Positions 36,173 to 44,687 are shown, counted from the first letter of the stretch. The stretch: 64,000 nucleotides of DNA from Bacillota bacterium (GCA_013177945.1 JABLXW010000001.1:248001-312000); one strand, 5' to 3'. Notes: generated from the sequence alone by a model not told the origin. Program-made: numbers and translations.

Positions 36173-36502
36173 TTAGAGGGTCTCGATTCCTGCGAGTTCC
36201 TTGTTTCTCGCCTTGAGGTCTTCTTTCAGGACGCGGTCGATGCAACCGAGAAACTCTTTGACACAGGGCGTCCGGATGCGGTAAAAGGTTTTCGTGCCTT
36301 CTTTCCGCGCAGTCACAAGCCCGGCGCTTTTGAGAACTCCGAGGTGCTTCGAGACCGTAGGCTGGTCGCACCCCAGAGCCTCTACGAGCTCGCAGACGCA
36401 CCTTTCTTCATCAGGGCTGAGGAGGTCGATGATCTGGAGCCGGATGGGGTGGGCAAGGGCTCTGATGACTTGTGCCCGGAAAGTATAGAGTTCGTGCGGC
36501 AT
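36173..36502 (-). CDS. arsR: ArsR-family As(III)-sensing repressor
   Basis: A 109-residue winged-helix metalloregulator. The recognition helix is DQPTVSKHLGVLKSAGL; Cys35-Val-Cys37 in ERCVCELV matches the ELCVC arsenite site of ArsR, and further Cys occur at 45, 80 and 87. ATG 36502 is chosen because GGAGGTG is 7 bases upstream; the GTG inside that site is not the start. A perfect 7-bp inverted repeat 15 bases upstream is the likely operator, so the gene probably represses its own operon. Confidence 0.93.
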   Translation of the reverse strand: MPHELYTFRAQVIRALAHPIRLQIIDLLSPDEERCVCELVEALGCDQPTVSKHLGVLKSAGLVTARKEGTKTFYRIRTPCVKEFLGCIDRVLKEDLKARNKELAGIETL

Positions 36503-36516
36503 GCTCTTCACCTCCT

Positions 36517-36538
36517 TTTATGCCAATTTAAGCATAAA
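36517..36538. promoter_or_regulatory. probable ArsR operator
   Basis: TTTATGC (36517-36523) and GCATAAA (36532-36538) form a perfect inverted repeat with an 8-base spacer, next to the arsR ribosome-binding site. Size and AT-richness fit ArsR/SmtB operators. The rest of the 144 bases between arsR and the Cys-rich gene shows no gene. Confidence 0.6.
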
Positions 36539-36646
36539 GGAATAAAAGTGTCAGGCAAAACCCTTGGCTTGCCTATTCTAGACCAAACGAAGCCAGTCTT
36601 TCTCAGTTCAGGAGGCTCCGTCCCCACGGGACGTTTAGGGGAGCCT

Positions 36647-36853
36647 TCACTTCTTATCGGCGAGTTCGGACTCTTTCAAGAGCAGGTACTGCTGGGGCCC
36701 GCAGTCCTCACCGGGAACGGCCTCCGTGAAGTAGCGGCACCCCCAATCTCGCCCGGTGTCCGCGGGCGGGATCAGGCGCTCGAACTTGTGGCAGTAGACC
36801 GCTCCTTCAGGCTTGGCAGTTTTGCCGAGGGCGCACGTCTTGCAGTTCCTCAT
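36647..36853 (-). CDS. small Cys-rich protein of the arsenic cluster
   Basis: A 68-residue protein with five Cys (CKTC at 4-7, then Cys21, 39 and 51) and motifs AVYCHKFERLI and DWGCRYF. I do not recognise the family. ATG 36853 follows GGGGAGGC. It starts 2 bases after acr3 ends, so it is co-translated with the arsenite pump and may bind arsenic or a metal, by context only. Confidence 0.65.
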   Translation of the reverse strand: MRNCKTCALGKTAKPEGAVYCHKFERLIPPADTGRDWGCRYFTEAVPGEDCGPQQYLLLKESELADKK

Positions 36854-36855
36854 AT

Positions 36856-37923
36856 TTATATTGCCTCCCCTTCGGGTGTGAAGCACTTCCGAGAAAAGCC
36901 GAGCGCGACATTGACGAGACTGATCATCACCGGCACTTCAATAAGGGGACCAATGACGGCGGCAAAGGCCTGGCCCGAGTGGATCCCGAAGACCGCCACA
37001 GCTACGGCAATCGCCAGCTCAAAGTTGTTGCTTGCTGCAGTAAAGGAAAGCGAGGCGGTCTGGGGGTAGCTGACACCGAGCCTCCAGCTTATGAAGAACG
37101 AGAAGAGGAACATGAGCACGAAGTAGCAAAGGAGGGGAATGGCGATCCTCACGACATCGAGGGGTAGGGTGACGATGTACTTGCCCTTCAAGGAGAACAT
37201 AATCACGATGGTGTAGAGCAAGGCGATCAGCGCCACCGGGCTGATCTTTGGGATGAAGCGGTTCTCGTACCATTCCTTGCCCTTCACCGGAATGAGGCTG
37301 AACCGCGTCACGACTCCAGCAAGGAACGGTATTCCCAGATAGATGGCGACGCTCTTGGCAACCTCGGCCATGGATACGTGGATCACGGCTACCTTCTGGA
37401 AAAGGTGGAGCCACTGGGGGATGAGAGTAATAAAGAGGTAGGCGTAGACCGAGTAGAAGAAAACCTGGAAGAGGGAGTTGAAGGCTACAAGAGCAGCGGC
37501 ATATTCTGAATCACCTTGCGCCAGGCTGTTCCAGACGATCACCATCGCAATGCAGCGCGCGAGGCCGATCAAGATCAGGCCTACCATGTAGTCAGGGTAG
37601 TGGCGCAAGAAAACAATGGCGAGGACGAACATTAAGATGGGCCCGAGGATCCAGTTGAGGAAAAGGGAAAGGCTTAAGACCTTGAAGTCCTTAAAGACCT
37701 TCCCGATCTCCTCGTACTTCACCTTCGCCAGCGGGGGGTACATCATAACGATCAGCCCGATGGCGATGGGTATGGAGGTTGTCCCGATCTGGAATTTGTT
37801 CAGCCAGTTGGCGATCCCCGGGAAGAGGTAGCCACCCCCTACACCCGCGGCCATGGCAAGGAAGATCCACAGCGTCAGAAAGCGGTCGAGAAGAGAGAGT
37901 CTGGTTGTCACCTTTTCCGGCAT
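36856..37923 (-). CDS. acr3: ACR3-family arsenite efflux permease
   Basis: A 355-residue, ten-segment membrane protein of the BASS superfamily. The ACR3 signature [12 protein letters not shown] holds the essential Cys in the fourth segment, and [13 protein letters not shown] and a late [20 protein letters not shown] segment are also typical. It exports arsenite as As(OH)3 using the proton gradient. ATG 37923 is preceded by AGGAGG-like sequence. It is the first gene after a recognisable promoter at 37992-38020. No arsC arsenate reductase is visible. Confidence 0.95.
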   Translation of the reverse strand: MPEKVTTRLSLLDRFLTLWIFLAMAAGVGGGYLFPGIANWLNKFQIGTTSIPIAIGLIVMMYPPLAKVKYEEIGKVFKDFKVLSLSLFLNWILGPILMFVLAIVFLRHYPDYMVGLILIGLARCIAMVIVWNSLAQGDSEYAAALVAFNSLFQVFFYSVYAYLFITLIPQWLHLFQKVAVIHVSMAEVAKSVAIYLGIPFLAGVVTRFSLIPVKGKEWYENRFIPKISPVALIALLYTIVIMFSLKGKYIVTLPLDVVRIAIPLLCYFVLMFLFSFFISWRLGVSYPQTASLSFTAASNNFELAIAVAVAVFGIHSGQAFAAVIGPLIEVPVMISLVNVALGFSRKCFTPEGEAI

Positions 37924-37991
37924 TTTTTGTATTCCTCCCCAATCATCTCTTTGTTTAAGGTTCCTGGAACGTTCTAAATAACTTCATTCCA

Positions 37992-38020
37992 ATATTAGCA
38001 TATAGCTATAAGAAATTCAA
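37992..38020 (-). promoter_or_regulatory. acr3 operon promoter with palindromic spacer
   Basis: On the minus strand TTGAAT (38015-38020) and TAATAT (37992-37997) are 17 bases apart. The spacer contains the palindrome TATAGCTATA (38001-38010), and GTTCCTGGAAC lies downstream at 37960-37970. Either could bind a repressor such as ArsR. Confidence 0.6.
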
Positions 38021-38192
38021 GAGGCCCCTTGCCCCTTTTCATTTTGCAACCAGGCCGCTTTGTTGTTGCGGGCAGCCGTGGGAAAGATTTCGAAAGCTCG
38101 CTATTTATCAGTTAACTTTCGACATTTGCTGTCGAACTGTTGCAAAAGCTGTAGTTATTTGTTAGAATATGAAATGCCACCATAATTCCAGG

Positions 38193-38230
38193 GGTAGGAA
38201 ATCGTAACCTTTTTGGTTCGGTTTCCTATC
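38193..38230. repeat. long imperfect hairpin in an intergenic region
   Basis: GGTAGGAAATCG (38193-38204) pairs with CGGTTTCCTATC (38219-38230, two G-U pairs), then after a bulged T, AACC pairs with GGTT around a five-T loop. The surrounding 38031-38258 has no gene. Its role is unknown. Confidence 0.45.
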
Positions 38231-38258
38231 ACTCTTTTGAGCTTCTGCAAAAAAACAG

Positions 38259-38283
38259 GAGAGGCTTCATTCAGGAGCCTCTC
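38259..38283 (-). terminator. terminator at the end of the 85-residue hypothetical gene
   Basis: GAGAGGCT (38259-38266) and AGCCTCTC (38276-38283) form an 8-bp stem with a 9-base loop; a seven-T run follows on the minus strand. The stem overlaps the last codons of the gene. Confidence 0.7.
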
Positions 38284-38524
38284 TTAATTCCTTCAAAATC
38301 CTTTCCCTGATCCCCTGTTTTACCAAAGCATCAACCACCTGAAAGTCTAAGTGTGGAAAAGAAGCGATGATCTCCTGACCGATCCGTGTTCCCTCTCTTA
38401 ACAAATCTGCTTTTTCCAACAACTCTATCGTACGCCGGTCAGTTTTTCCTAGCTGAATAAACTCATCATACAAGTGCAGCAGTTCCTCCCAGAAACTTCG
38501 TGTTAATTCCCCTTTATTTACCAA
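38267..38524 (-). CDS. hypothetical helical protein
   Basis: An 85-residue acidic helical protein I do not recognise, with a Trp-containing N-terminal helix (SFWEELLHLYDEF). TTG 38524 has GGAGTGGGG about 9 bases upstream. It follows trmL by 23 bases on the same strand and ends in a terminator, so it is probably a real small gene. Confidence 0.6.
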   Translation of the reverse strand: MVNKGELTRSFWEELLHLYDEFIQLGKTDRRTIELLEKADLLREGTRIGQEIIASFPHLDFQVVDALVKQGIRERILKELREAPE

Positions 38525-38547
38525 AATATACCCCCCACTCCTTAATT

Positions 38548-39009
38548 TTAGCTTAATCCCTTAAACTTTTGTTGACGAAGCGCCTCATAGATAATTATTG
38601 CCACAGAATTCGATAGATTCAAGCAGCGCGCCTCTTTTACCATCGGGATGCGCAAACAAAAATCCAGATTTTCAGCGATTAAATCCTCCGGTAAGCCCGT
38701 TGTTTCTTTTCCGAAAATAAAGAAATCACCTTCTTTATACTCAACATTATGATAAAAAAACTTTCCCTTAGTGGTAATATAAAAAAATCTTGCCGAGGGA
38801 AATTTTGACTTAAACTCTTGAAAGGATGAATAGCAGTAAACCCTTACAAGATGCCAGTAATCTAAACCGGCCCGTTTGAGGTAGCGATTTTGGAGAGAAA
38901 AACCAAGAGGTTCTATTAAATGAAGGCAACAGCCCGTTGCCGCACAAAGGCGGGCAATATTTCCGGTATTCTGTGGTATCTCCGGTTCATAAAGAACAAT
39001 GTTAAACAC
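38548..39009 (-). CDS. trmL: tRNA (cytidine/uridine-34-2'-O)-methyltransferase
   Basis: A 153-residue SPOUT methyltransferase that methylates the wobble ribose of tRNA-Leu. It starts FNIVLYEPEIPQNTGNIARLC, has IFGKETTGLPEDL and the knotted C-terminal RIPMV...CLNLSNSVAIIIYE region. Length is typical of TrmL. ATG 39009 is preceded by AAGAGGTG. The next gene, of the 85-residue protein, is probably co-transcribed. Confidence 0.93.
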   Translation of the reverse strand: MFNIVLYEPEIPQNTGNIARLCAATGCCLHLIEPLGFSLQNRYLKRAGLDYWHLVRVYCYSSFQEFKSKFPSARFFYITTKGKFFYHNVEYKEGDFFIFGKETTGLPEDLIAENLDFCLRIPMVKEARCLNLSNSVAIIIYEALRQQKFKGLS

Positions 39010-39326
39010 CTCTTATCCCCTCTTAGAGCATTATAATCTCCCTGTTCTTCGCTGTCCATAATTTACACAAGGATACGGGATAAAAATCAGAGGGATCCCA
39101 CAATGCCTGCTTTGAACCTCCGCTGCACAGGACTTAATTTATACTAATTATTCTCAAAAAAAGTCCTAAAACAGTTTGAATAATCATGCACAAATTTCAT
39201 AATTATGGGTTGAGTGTATAAAGATTCACTATCTTGCGATTTTGCGTTTAATTATGCACTAACGTATAAATATGCACACGCTGGATTTCTCTTCTGTAAT
39301 CTGTATAATTATAAAGGGTGATCAAC
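39010..39326. other. 317-base divergent intergenic region with ATGCAC repeats
   Basis: No gene is seen. It separates trmL (minus) and the TtcA-like gene (plus). A TATAAT (39304-39309) with CTGGAT 17 bases upstream may serve the plus gene. The hexamer ATGCAC occurs at 39185, 39254 and 39272, each within AT-rich sequence. Confidence 0.45.
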
Positions 39327-40073
39327 TTGCCTAAGAGACCTTTTCATGATTCCCTCTGGCGCCCGGTCGGAGAAGCAATCAACGACTACCAGATGATCCA
39401 GGAAGGAGATAAAATTGCTGTCGGAGTCTCCGGCGGCAAGGACAGCCTTACTCTTCTCTATGTATTAAACGAAATCAAGTCTTTCTCACCGGTCAAATTT
39501 GAAATATCTGCTTTTACCGTGGATCTCGGGTTCGGCACCTCCCTTAACCCAATCCGGGACTTCTGCCGTGAGAATGGAATCACCTGGTCCTGTATTCATA
39601 CCCTGATCGGCCCGATTGTGTTCGATTACCGCAAAGAAACTAATCCCTGTTCACTCTGCAGTAAAATGCGCAACGGCGCCCTGCATAATGCAGCACATCA
39701 ATTAGGGTATAACAAAGTAGCCCTGGCCCATCACCTGGACGATGCTTTAGAGACATTTTTCTTATGTCTCTTTTACGAGCGCAGGATTAAAACTTTTCAG
39801 CCTTTAAGTTTTTTATCCCGCAGCAAACTAACCCTGATCAGACCTCTTATTTATGTCCGCGAAAAAACAATCCAAAACTTTGCCGCGACTTTTAAACTTC
39901 CTGTTGCCAAAAACCCCTGCCCCGCAAATCACCAGACGAAGCGGGAGGAAATGAAGGAACTTCTGAACTATCTGGAGCAAAAATTTCCCGGTGTACGAGA
40001 CCGCCTCTTGACGGCCTTGAAAAACTTCAATCCCGACTATCTCTGGAAAAAAGAATCACCCGGACCAAGTTGA
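39327..40073 (+). CDS. TtcA/TilS-superfamily tRNA-thiolation-like ATPase
   Basis: A 248-residue PP-loop ATPase. The PP-loop VSGGKDSLTLL is near residue 33, a CxxC (PCSLCSKMRNGAL) lies mid-protein, HHLDDALETF is the second nucleotide-binding block, and ANHQTKREEMK with a nearby Cys supplies a further possible ligand. Three Cys in this layout bind a [4Fe-4S] cluster in TtcA, which makes 2-thiocytidine in tRNA. TTG 39327 follows AAAGGGTG by 6 bases; GTG 39318 lies in that site. Confidence 0.85.
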   Translation: MPKRPFHDSLWRPVGEAINDYQMIQEGDKIAVGVSGGKDSLTLLYVLNEIKSFSPVKFEISAFTVDLGFGTSLNPIRDFCRENGITWSCIHTLIGPIVFDYRKETNPCSLCSKMRNGALHNAAHQLGYNKVALAHHLDDALETFFLCLFYERRIKTFQPLSFLSRSKLTLIRPLIYVREKTIQNFAATFKLPVAKNPCPANHQTKREEMKELLNYLEQKFPGVRDRLLTALKNFNPDYLWKKESPGPS

Positions 40074-40078
40074 ATCAT

Positions 40079-40642
40079 CTACTTTTTAGAGATCCAGGAG
40101 CTAAAAAAGACCAGTGCCGTTTCCCCCATGACTTCGTATCCCTTTTGATTCGGGTGAACACAATCAAGATAAAGTTCCTGACGGAGAGACTTTGACACAG
40201 GATCGACAAAAAAGGGGGTTGCAAAGTCCAGAACTACAAGTTGGGCGCGGCCTGCCACTTCCCGGTAAGACAGGGAAATGCGCTCAAGTTTCGGGCCGGC
40301 CACAGGATCGTCCACAGGAATTGGGAGGCCGATTATCGGTTCTATTTCTTTCTCCCGGGCGCGCCGGAGCATTTCCTTCAGGTAATAGAGAGTTTCTGCA
40401 ATCGAAATATCTCTGCAAAAAGCATCATTGGTTCCCCCCAGAATGACAACCGCCGCTGGCTCCCGCGCGGCGACATCTCTTTCAAATCTTCTCGCCATAT
40501 CCTCCAGGGTATCGCCATTTACACCTGCATTAACAAGATTAAGACCGGTTTTCTGGGCAACGTAATAAACCCAGGAAAAGCGCGGTCCGTAGGGGTATCC
40601 GTAGGTGAGGCTGTCTCCCAAACAGATAATTTTTTTCTTCAT
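40079..40642 (-). CDS. SGNH/GDSL-family hydrolase
   Basis: A 187-residue esterase-type enzyme. The four SGNH blocks are visible: GDSLTYG (nucleophile Ser), the Gly in NAGVNGDT, GGTNDA (Asn) and DCVHPN (Asp and His). No signal peptide is seen, so it is cytoplasmic. Similar to TAP/lysophospholipase L1-like esterases. ATG 40642 has AAAAGGA upstream. It lies 26 bases after the ABC-class ATPase gene. Confidence 0.88.
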   Translation of the reverse strand: MKKKIICLGDSLTYGYPYGPRFSWVYYVAQKTGLNLVNAGVNGDTLEDMARRFERDVAAREPAAVVILGGTNDAFCRDISIAETLYYLKEMLRRAREKEIEPIIGLPIPVDDPVAGPKLERISLSYREVAGRAQLVVLDFATPFFVDPVSKSLRQELYLDCVHPNQKGYEVMGETALVFFSSWISKK

Positions 40643-40668
40643 TTTATCCTTTTCCCCATCCCTTTCTC

Positions 40669-42381
40669 TTATCGAATTTCCAAACTTCGCAGGCGGTTGA
40701 TTGCTGCTGCAACCTCATACTTCCTGGGTCTTGCATAATCTCCTGCTTTTCCCTTAAACGGGGAAATAATGTCCAGCCCATGCCTGTCCAAATCCCGTTC
40801 AACCTCTTCAAGTGCCTGGCGAAGCGTCCGGAAACCATCAAAATATTTTTTCCAGGCATAGTAAATAATGTCGGCAATGGCGCGGGTTTGGCTTATATCT
40901 ACCAGTTGCTCTACATAATCGAGTTCGATCTGGTAATGGCCGAACAGGACTGTTTCCATCCCTTTTGCTGCTACCTTGATTTTGCGCCCCCTTTGCGGGT
41001 CGAAGCTCTTCGGAAGGGGAACGCGGGGCCTGATTTCTCCAAAATGCTCGCCGCCTTCGGGCTTTCTGTTTGACTGGTACTGCCTGGTAATCATTTTTGC
41101 CCGGTCTGTAACATTACGCGGCCGGTATTCGTCCATCATGATCACCGTATCGGCAACATCTAAATAGTCCCCTGAACCCCCCACAACCAAAATCGTTGAG
41201 ACACCCAGGTCCTTCAACAAAAGGCGGACCTTGTCCAGGAAAGGAGTAATCGGCTCCTTTTCTTTCGCGACAAGAGCCTGCATCCGCATATCCCGGATCA
41301 TAAAATTAGTGGCGCTCGTATCCTCATCGATAAGCAACAGCCGGGCTCCCATCTCCACCGCTTCGATGATGTTGGCAGCCTGCGATGTGCTGCCACTGGC
41401 ATTTTCCGTGGAGAAACAACGGGTATCCTGCCCAAAGGGAAGATTATTGATAAAAGGGCTGATGTCCACCTTTTCCACCCTTCTTCCGTCTTCGGCTCGA
41501 ATTTTAACCGCATCTTTAATTGCAATCACCCATTCCCTTCCGTCCCCCGGAATGTGGTTGTAGACCCCTCTCTCAATGGCACGGAGTAAAGTCGATTTTC
41601 CATGGTACCCTCCCCCCACGATTAAAGTTACACCCTTGGGAATTCCCATCCCCTTAATTACGCCGTGGTTGGGTACTTTGAAAGCAACTTCTAAATCCGG
41701 CGGACTTTGAAACGGAACAACCCGGGGTCCTTTAAGAGGGGCATCGCTGGCGCCGCTGAAGCGCGGGAGAATGGAACCATTGCCAATGAAAGCTACAAGA
41801 GAAAGCTGCTCCAGGGACGATCGGATGGCTTCCTGGTCCTCCGCCAGGATAATGAATTCATGCAGTTCGTTTTGATTAAGCGCGGCGTAAAAAAGACTCG
41901 CTTCTACGATTTGGGGAATTGCCTGAAAAAAGATCGCTTCTGCCGCTCGACCCAAAATCGTCCGGCCTCTTGCAGGAAGACCGCAGACAAAGCGGGCCTC
42001 AACAAAGTCCTGGTTAATTACAACAGCACTCCGCTCTAAAATCTCCTGCTTTCCGTGATCTATTGCAATAAGCCCGCTGTTCCCTGTGCCCCGCAATCCT
42101 GTTCCAAACTTCCTGCATGCCTGCGCAAAATATCTTGCCAGATAATCGGTAAGGGCTATTTGCCTGATTTTTGTCTGATACAAAGCCGAAGGAAACCGGG
42201 CAAGTTTTTGATTTACCCTTACCCTCACCTTTGAAGGGGCAGCAAAGGGATCCCCCTGGACGTGATCAATAAAAAGCTGATACTTTCCGAAATCGTATTC
42301 TCCTTCAATTTCCTGATAGGCTTTGTAACCTTTCCCATCAATGAAATGAATCTTGTTTTTGAGAATCCTGCTGTTTAACAA
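40669..42381 (-). CDS. predicted ATPase of the ABC class (PF09818)
   Basis: A 570-residue soluble ATPase. The N-terminal half has YQLFIDHVQGDPFAAPS, typical of this family; Walker A is VGGGYHGKSTLL near residue 253, the signature-like region SGSTSQAANIIEA and Walker B RLLLIDEDTSATNFMIRD follow, then STILVVGGSGDYLDVADTV. The family is widespread but of unknown function, with an unusual RNA-binding-like N-terminus. TTG 42381 has TAGGAG close upstream. It is 3 bases from the K+ channel gene. Confidence 0.88.
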   Translation of the reverse strand: MLNSRILKNKIHFIDGKGYKAYQEIEGEYDFGKYQLFIDHVQGDPFAAPSKVRVRVNQKLARFPSALYQTKIRQIALTDYLARYFAQACRKFGTGLRGTGNSGLIAIDHGKQEILERSAVVINQDFVEARFVCGLPARGRTILGRAAEAIFFQAIPQIVEASLFYAALNQNELHEFIILAEDQEAIRSSLEQLSLVAFIGNGSILPRFSGASDAPLKGPRVVPFQSPPDLEVAFKVPNHGVIKGMGIPKGVTLIVGGGYHGKSTLLRAIERGVYNHIPGDGREWVIAIKDAVKIRAEDGRRVEKVDISPFINNLPFGQDTRCFSTENASGSTSQAANIIEAVEMGARLLLIDEDTSATNFMIRDMRMQALVAKEKEPITPFLDKVRLLLKDLGVSTILVVGGSGDYLDVADTVIMMDEYRPRNVTDRAKMITRQYQSNRKPEGGEHFGEIRPRVPLPKSFDPQRGRKIKVAAKGMETVLFGHYQIELDYVEQLVDISQTRAIADIIYYAWKKYFDGFRTLRQALEEVERDLDRHGLDIISPFKGKAGDYARPRKYEVAAAINRLRSLEIR

Positions 42382-42384
42382 CTC

Positions 42385-43395
42385 CTACACCTCTTCAGTT
42401 CCGGCCGCTAAGTTTTCCAATAGGGCAAGCTGGCCTCGTGTTCCGATCGCTATTAAAAGATCATGGGTTTTAATTTCTTCATCAGCCCGGGGAACCCCGA
42501 CAATTTCTCCTTCCCGCATAATCGCAATAATCATCGCTCCCGTCCGCTCCTTGATGCGAGAATCCCGCAGGGTTTTTCCGATCAGAGGTGAACGGCTCGA
42601 GACCGCAATTTCCTCAATTTCAATTTCCGCTCCATGATTGTGCATGATGGTTTCTACAAATTCAACGGTAGCCGGCCTCAGAATGGAAGCAGCCATCCGC
42701 CTGCCCCCAATTGCTTCGGGCGCGATCACTTTATCGGCCCCCGCCCTGATGAGCTTGCTTTCCGCCCCTTCCTTGTTCGCCCGGGCGACGATCACAATTT
42801 CTGGGTTAAGCTCTTTACCGGTTAAAGTAACGAAAACATTATCGGCATCAGAAGGAAGAGCCGCAATAAGCCCTCTTGCCTTCTGAATCCCGGCCTCCAG
42901 CAGCGTATGATCTGCGGTGGCATCACCTTCCAGAACCAGAATACCTTGCTCCCGGAGTTCGCGAACAATACTGGGTTCGCTTTCAATAACCACAAAGGGA
43001 ACATCTTCTTTCTTTAAGCGCTGAATTACCTGGCGTCCCACCCTTCCTGCACCGCAAATTAAGATGTGGCCTTCCAGCTTAGCAATTCTTTTAAGCATAC
43101 CTCGCCTCCCAAACACGTCCGCCAGTTTCCCTTCAACGATCATTCCCACCCCGCTACCGAAGGCATAAAGAACGAAACCTATTCCAATAACGAGGAGGAC
43201 CATTATGAAGACTCTTCCTGCTGTCGTAACAGGAACGTAATCTCCATAACCGGTTGTTGTAAGGGAAACAATAATAAACCACAGGGCCTCCAGGAAAGAG
43301 TACTCTTCGAAAAACTTGATTCCAAGAACACCTATTAAGATAATTATGAGAATTCCGACAAGCAGGCGTAACCACTGATGAAACCTTTCCACCAT
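42385..43395 (-). CDS. two-TM potassium channel with RCK (TrkA-N/TrkA-C) domains
   Basis: A 336-residue channel. Two membrane helices flank a pore with the K+ selectivity filter TTGYGD near residue 48. Then a Rossmann RCK domain begins HILICGAGRVGRQVIQRL, followed by a TrkA-C domain (about residues 245-330). It resembles MthK/YugO-type channels gated by ligand binding at the RCK domain. ATG 43395. It lies between ddl and the ABC-class ATPase, all on one strand. Confidence 0.93.
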   Translation of the reverse strand: MVERFHQWLRLLVGILIIILIGVLGIKFFEEYSFLEALWFIIVSLTTTGYGDYVPVTTAGRVFIMVLLVIGIGFVLYAFGSGVGMIVEGKLADVFGRRGMLKRIAKLEGHILICGAGRVGRQVIQRLKKEDVPFVVIESEPSIVRELREQGILVLEGDATADHTLLEAGIQKARGLIAALPSDADNVFVTLTGKELNPEIVIVARANKEGAESKLIRAGADKVIAPEAIGGRRMAASILRPATVEFVETIMHNHGAEIEIEEIAVSSRSPLIGKTLRDSRIKERTGAMIIAIMREGEIVGVPRADEEIKTHDLLIAIGTRGQLALLENLAAGTEEV

Positions 43396-43412
43396 GAAGC
43401 TCCTTGCTCTTT

Positions 43413-44363
43413 CTACTTCGAAGACCAGGCTTCTTCAACCAGGCGCGAAACGAGATCTGGAAAAGAGATTCCTGCGGCTTGAGCGGCGTCAGGGAAAAGA
43501 CTTGTTGGCGTCATTCCGGGAATCGTATTTACTTCCAAAACATACGGAACCCCGTGATTGCTGATCATAAAATCTATCCGGGCAAAATGGCGGCAGTTAA
43601 GTGCGCGGTATACTTTCAAGGCCACAGCTTCCACTTTTTCCGCAACGCCGGGGCTAATCCGGGCCGGAATGATATGGCGGCTTAATCCGGCGCTGTATTT
43701 TGCCGTATAATCATAAAAACCGGTTTTCGAAACAATTTCAATCAACGGTAAAACCTGTGGTTCCTTTGTGCCCAGGACTGATGCCGTCACTTCAACACCT
43801 TCAATAAACTGCTCTGCAAACGAGAGTTCATCAAAATGGAGGGCGCAAGCAATGGCATCTTCGAGCTCCTTTTGGTTTCTCGCCACCGAAACACCGATCG
43901 TCGAACCCTGGCACGCCGGTTTTACCACAACAGGAAGCTTGAGATGTTCTGCAATTTCGCTGGCAATTTGGGCCGTCTCTTTATACTCCAGTTCGTCTCT
44001 TTTAAAAACATAAAAAGGCGCTGTTTCTATCCCCTCGGAAAGAAGAATTTTTTTTGTCATTACCTTGTTCATTGCAAGGGCGCTGGCTAAAACACCGGAA
44101 CCAGTGTAGGGAAAACCAAGGAGTTCAAGCAGCCCCTGGATTGTGCCGTCCTCTCCAAATTTACCGTGTAAAGCAATAAACACCACATCTGGCTTAAACT
44201 CCTGCAGGCCCTCGATTAACTGGTGGGCAGGATCGATTTCTTTGACCTGATAACCTTTCTCGACGAGGGCCGATGCAATCTGTTTCCCTGTTCTTAAGGA
44301 AACTTCCCGCTCCGAAGACAGCCCCCCCAGCAAAACGGCTACTTTTTCGGGTTTCTTTTTCAC
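43413..44363 (-). CDS. ddl: D-alanine--D-alanine ligase
   Basis: An ATP-grasp ligase of about 316 residues that makes the D-Ala-D-Ala dipeptide for peptidoglycan. It has VAVLLGGLSSEREVSL, ALHGKFGEDG, FPYTGSGVLASALAMNK, the ATP-binding VVKPACQGSTIGV and a C-terminal EVNTIPGMT. GTG 44363 has AAAGGTGA 8 bases upstream; GTG 44375 lies within that site. Upstream lies tRNA-Trp on the opposite strand. Confidence 0.93.
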   Translation of the reverse strand: MKKKPEKVAVLLGGLSSEREVSLRTGKQIASALVEKGYQVKEIDPAHQLIEGLQEFKPDVVFIALHGKFGEDGTIQGLLELLGFPYTGSGVLASALAMNKVMTKKILLSEGIETAPFYVFKRDELEYKETAQIASEIAEHLKLPVVVKPACQGSTIGVSVARNQKELEDAIACALHFDELSFAEQFIEGVEVTASVLGTKEPQVLPLIEIVSKTGFYDYTAKYSAGLSRHIIPARISPGVAEKVEAVALKVYRALNCRHFARIDFMISNHGVPYVLEVNTIPGMTPTSLFPDAAQAAGISFPDLVSRLVEEAWSSK

Positions 44364-44449
44364 TGCTTTGCTCACCTTTCTGTTACCGAATTTTAAATTT
44401 ATTTATGCCCTCCAAATTTGAAAAAGACCATTTATCTCCAAATCCCCCT

Positions 44450-44478
44450 TTGACAACTTTTTTTCTTTACGCTATAAT
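44450..44478 (+). promoter_or_regulatory. tRNA-Trp promoter (perfect consensus)
   Basis: TTGACA (44450-44455) and TATAAT (44473-44478) with an exact 17-base spacer, 18 bases before the tRNA. Confidence 0.88.
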
Positions 44479-44496
44479 TATACACGGTAAAACTGC

Positions 44497-44572
44497 AGGG
44501 GAGTAGCTCAATTGGTAGAGTAGCGGACTCCAAATCCGTTGGTTGCAGGTTCGAGTCCTGTCTCCCCTGCCA
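44497..44572 (+). tRNA. tRNA-Trp (anticodon CCA)
   Basis: A 76-nt tRNA with encoded CCA end. Acceptor AGGGGAG pairs with CTCCCCT, the discriminator is G73, and the anticodon loop CTCCAAA gives CCA for UGG codons. The T-loop is GTTCGAGTC. It is the last conserved gene before the accessory zone and may be an attachment site. Confidence 0.96.
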
Positions 44573-44583
44573 GAAAAATCAAG

Positions 44584-44616
44584 CCCCGCAAGCCTTGCGG
44601 GGTTGTTTATTTTTTC
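44584..44616 (+). terminator. terminator after tRNA-Trp
   Basis: CCCCGCAA (44584-44591) pairs with TTGCGGGG (44595-44602) around a 3-base loop, followed by a T-rich tail. Confidence 0.85.
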
Positions 44617-44687
44617 CAGAGTTTGTTTAAACCTCTTTTTGGGATCAGGTTCTGCCTCCACCGGCTTCGCCTCCTTTCCGTAACTTT

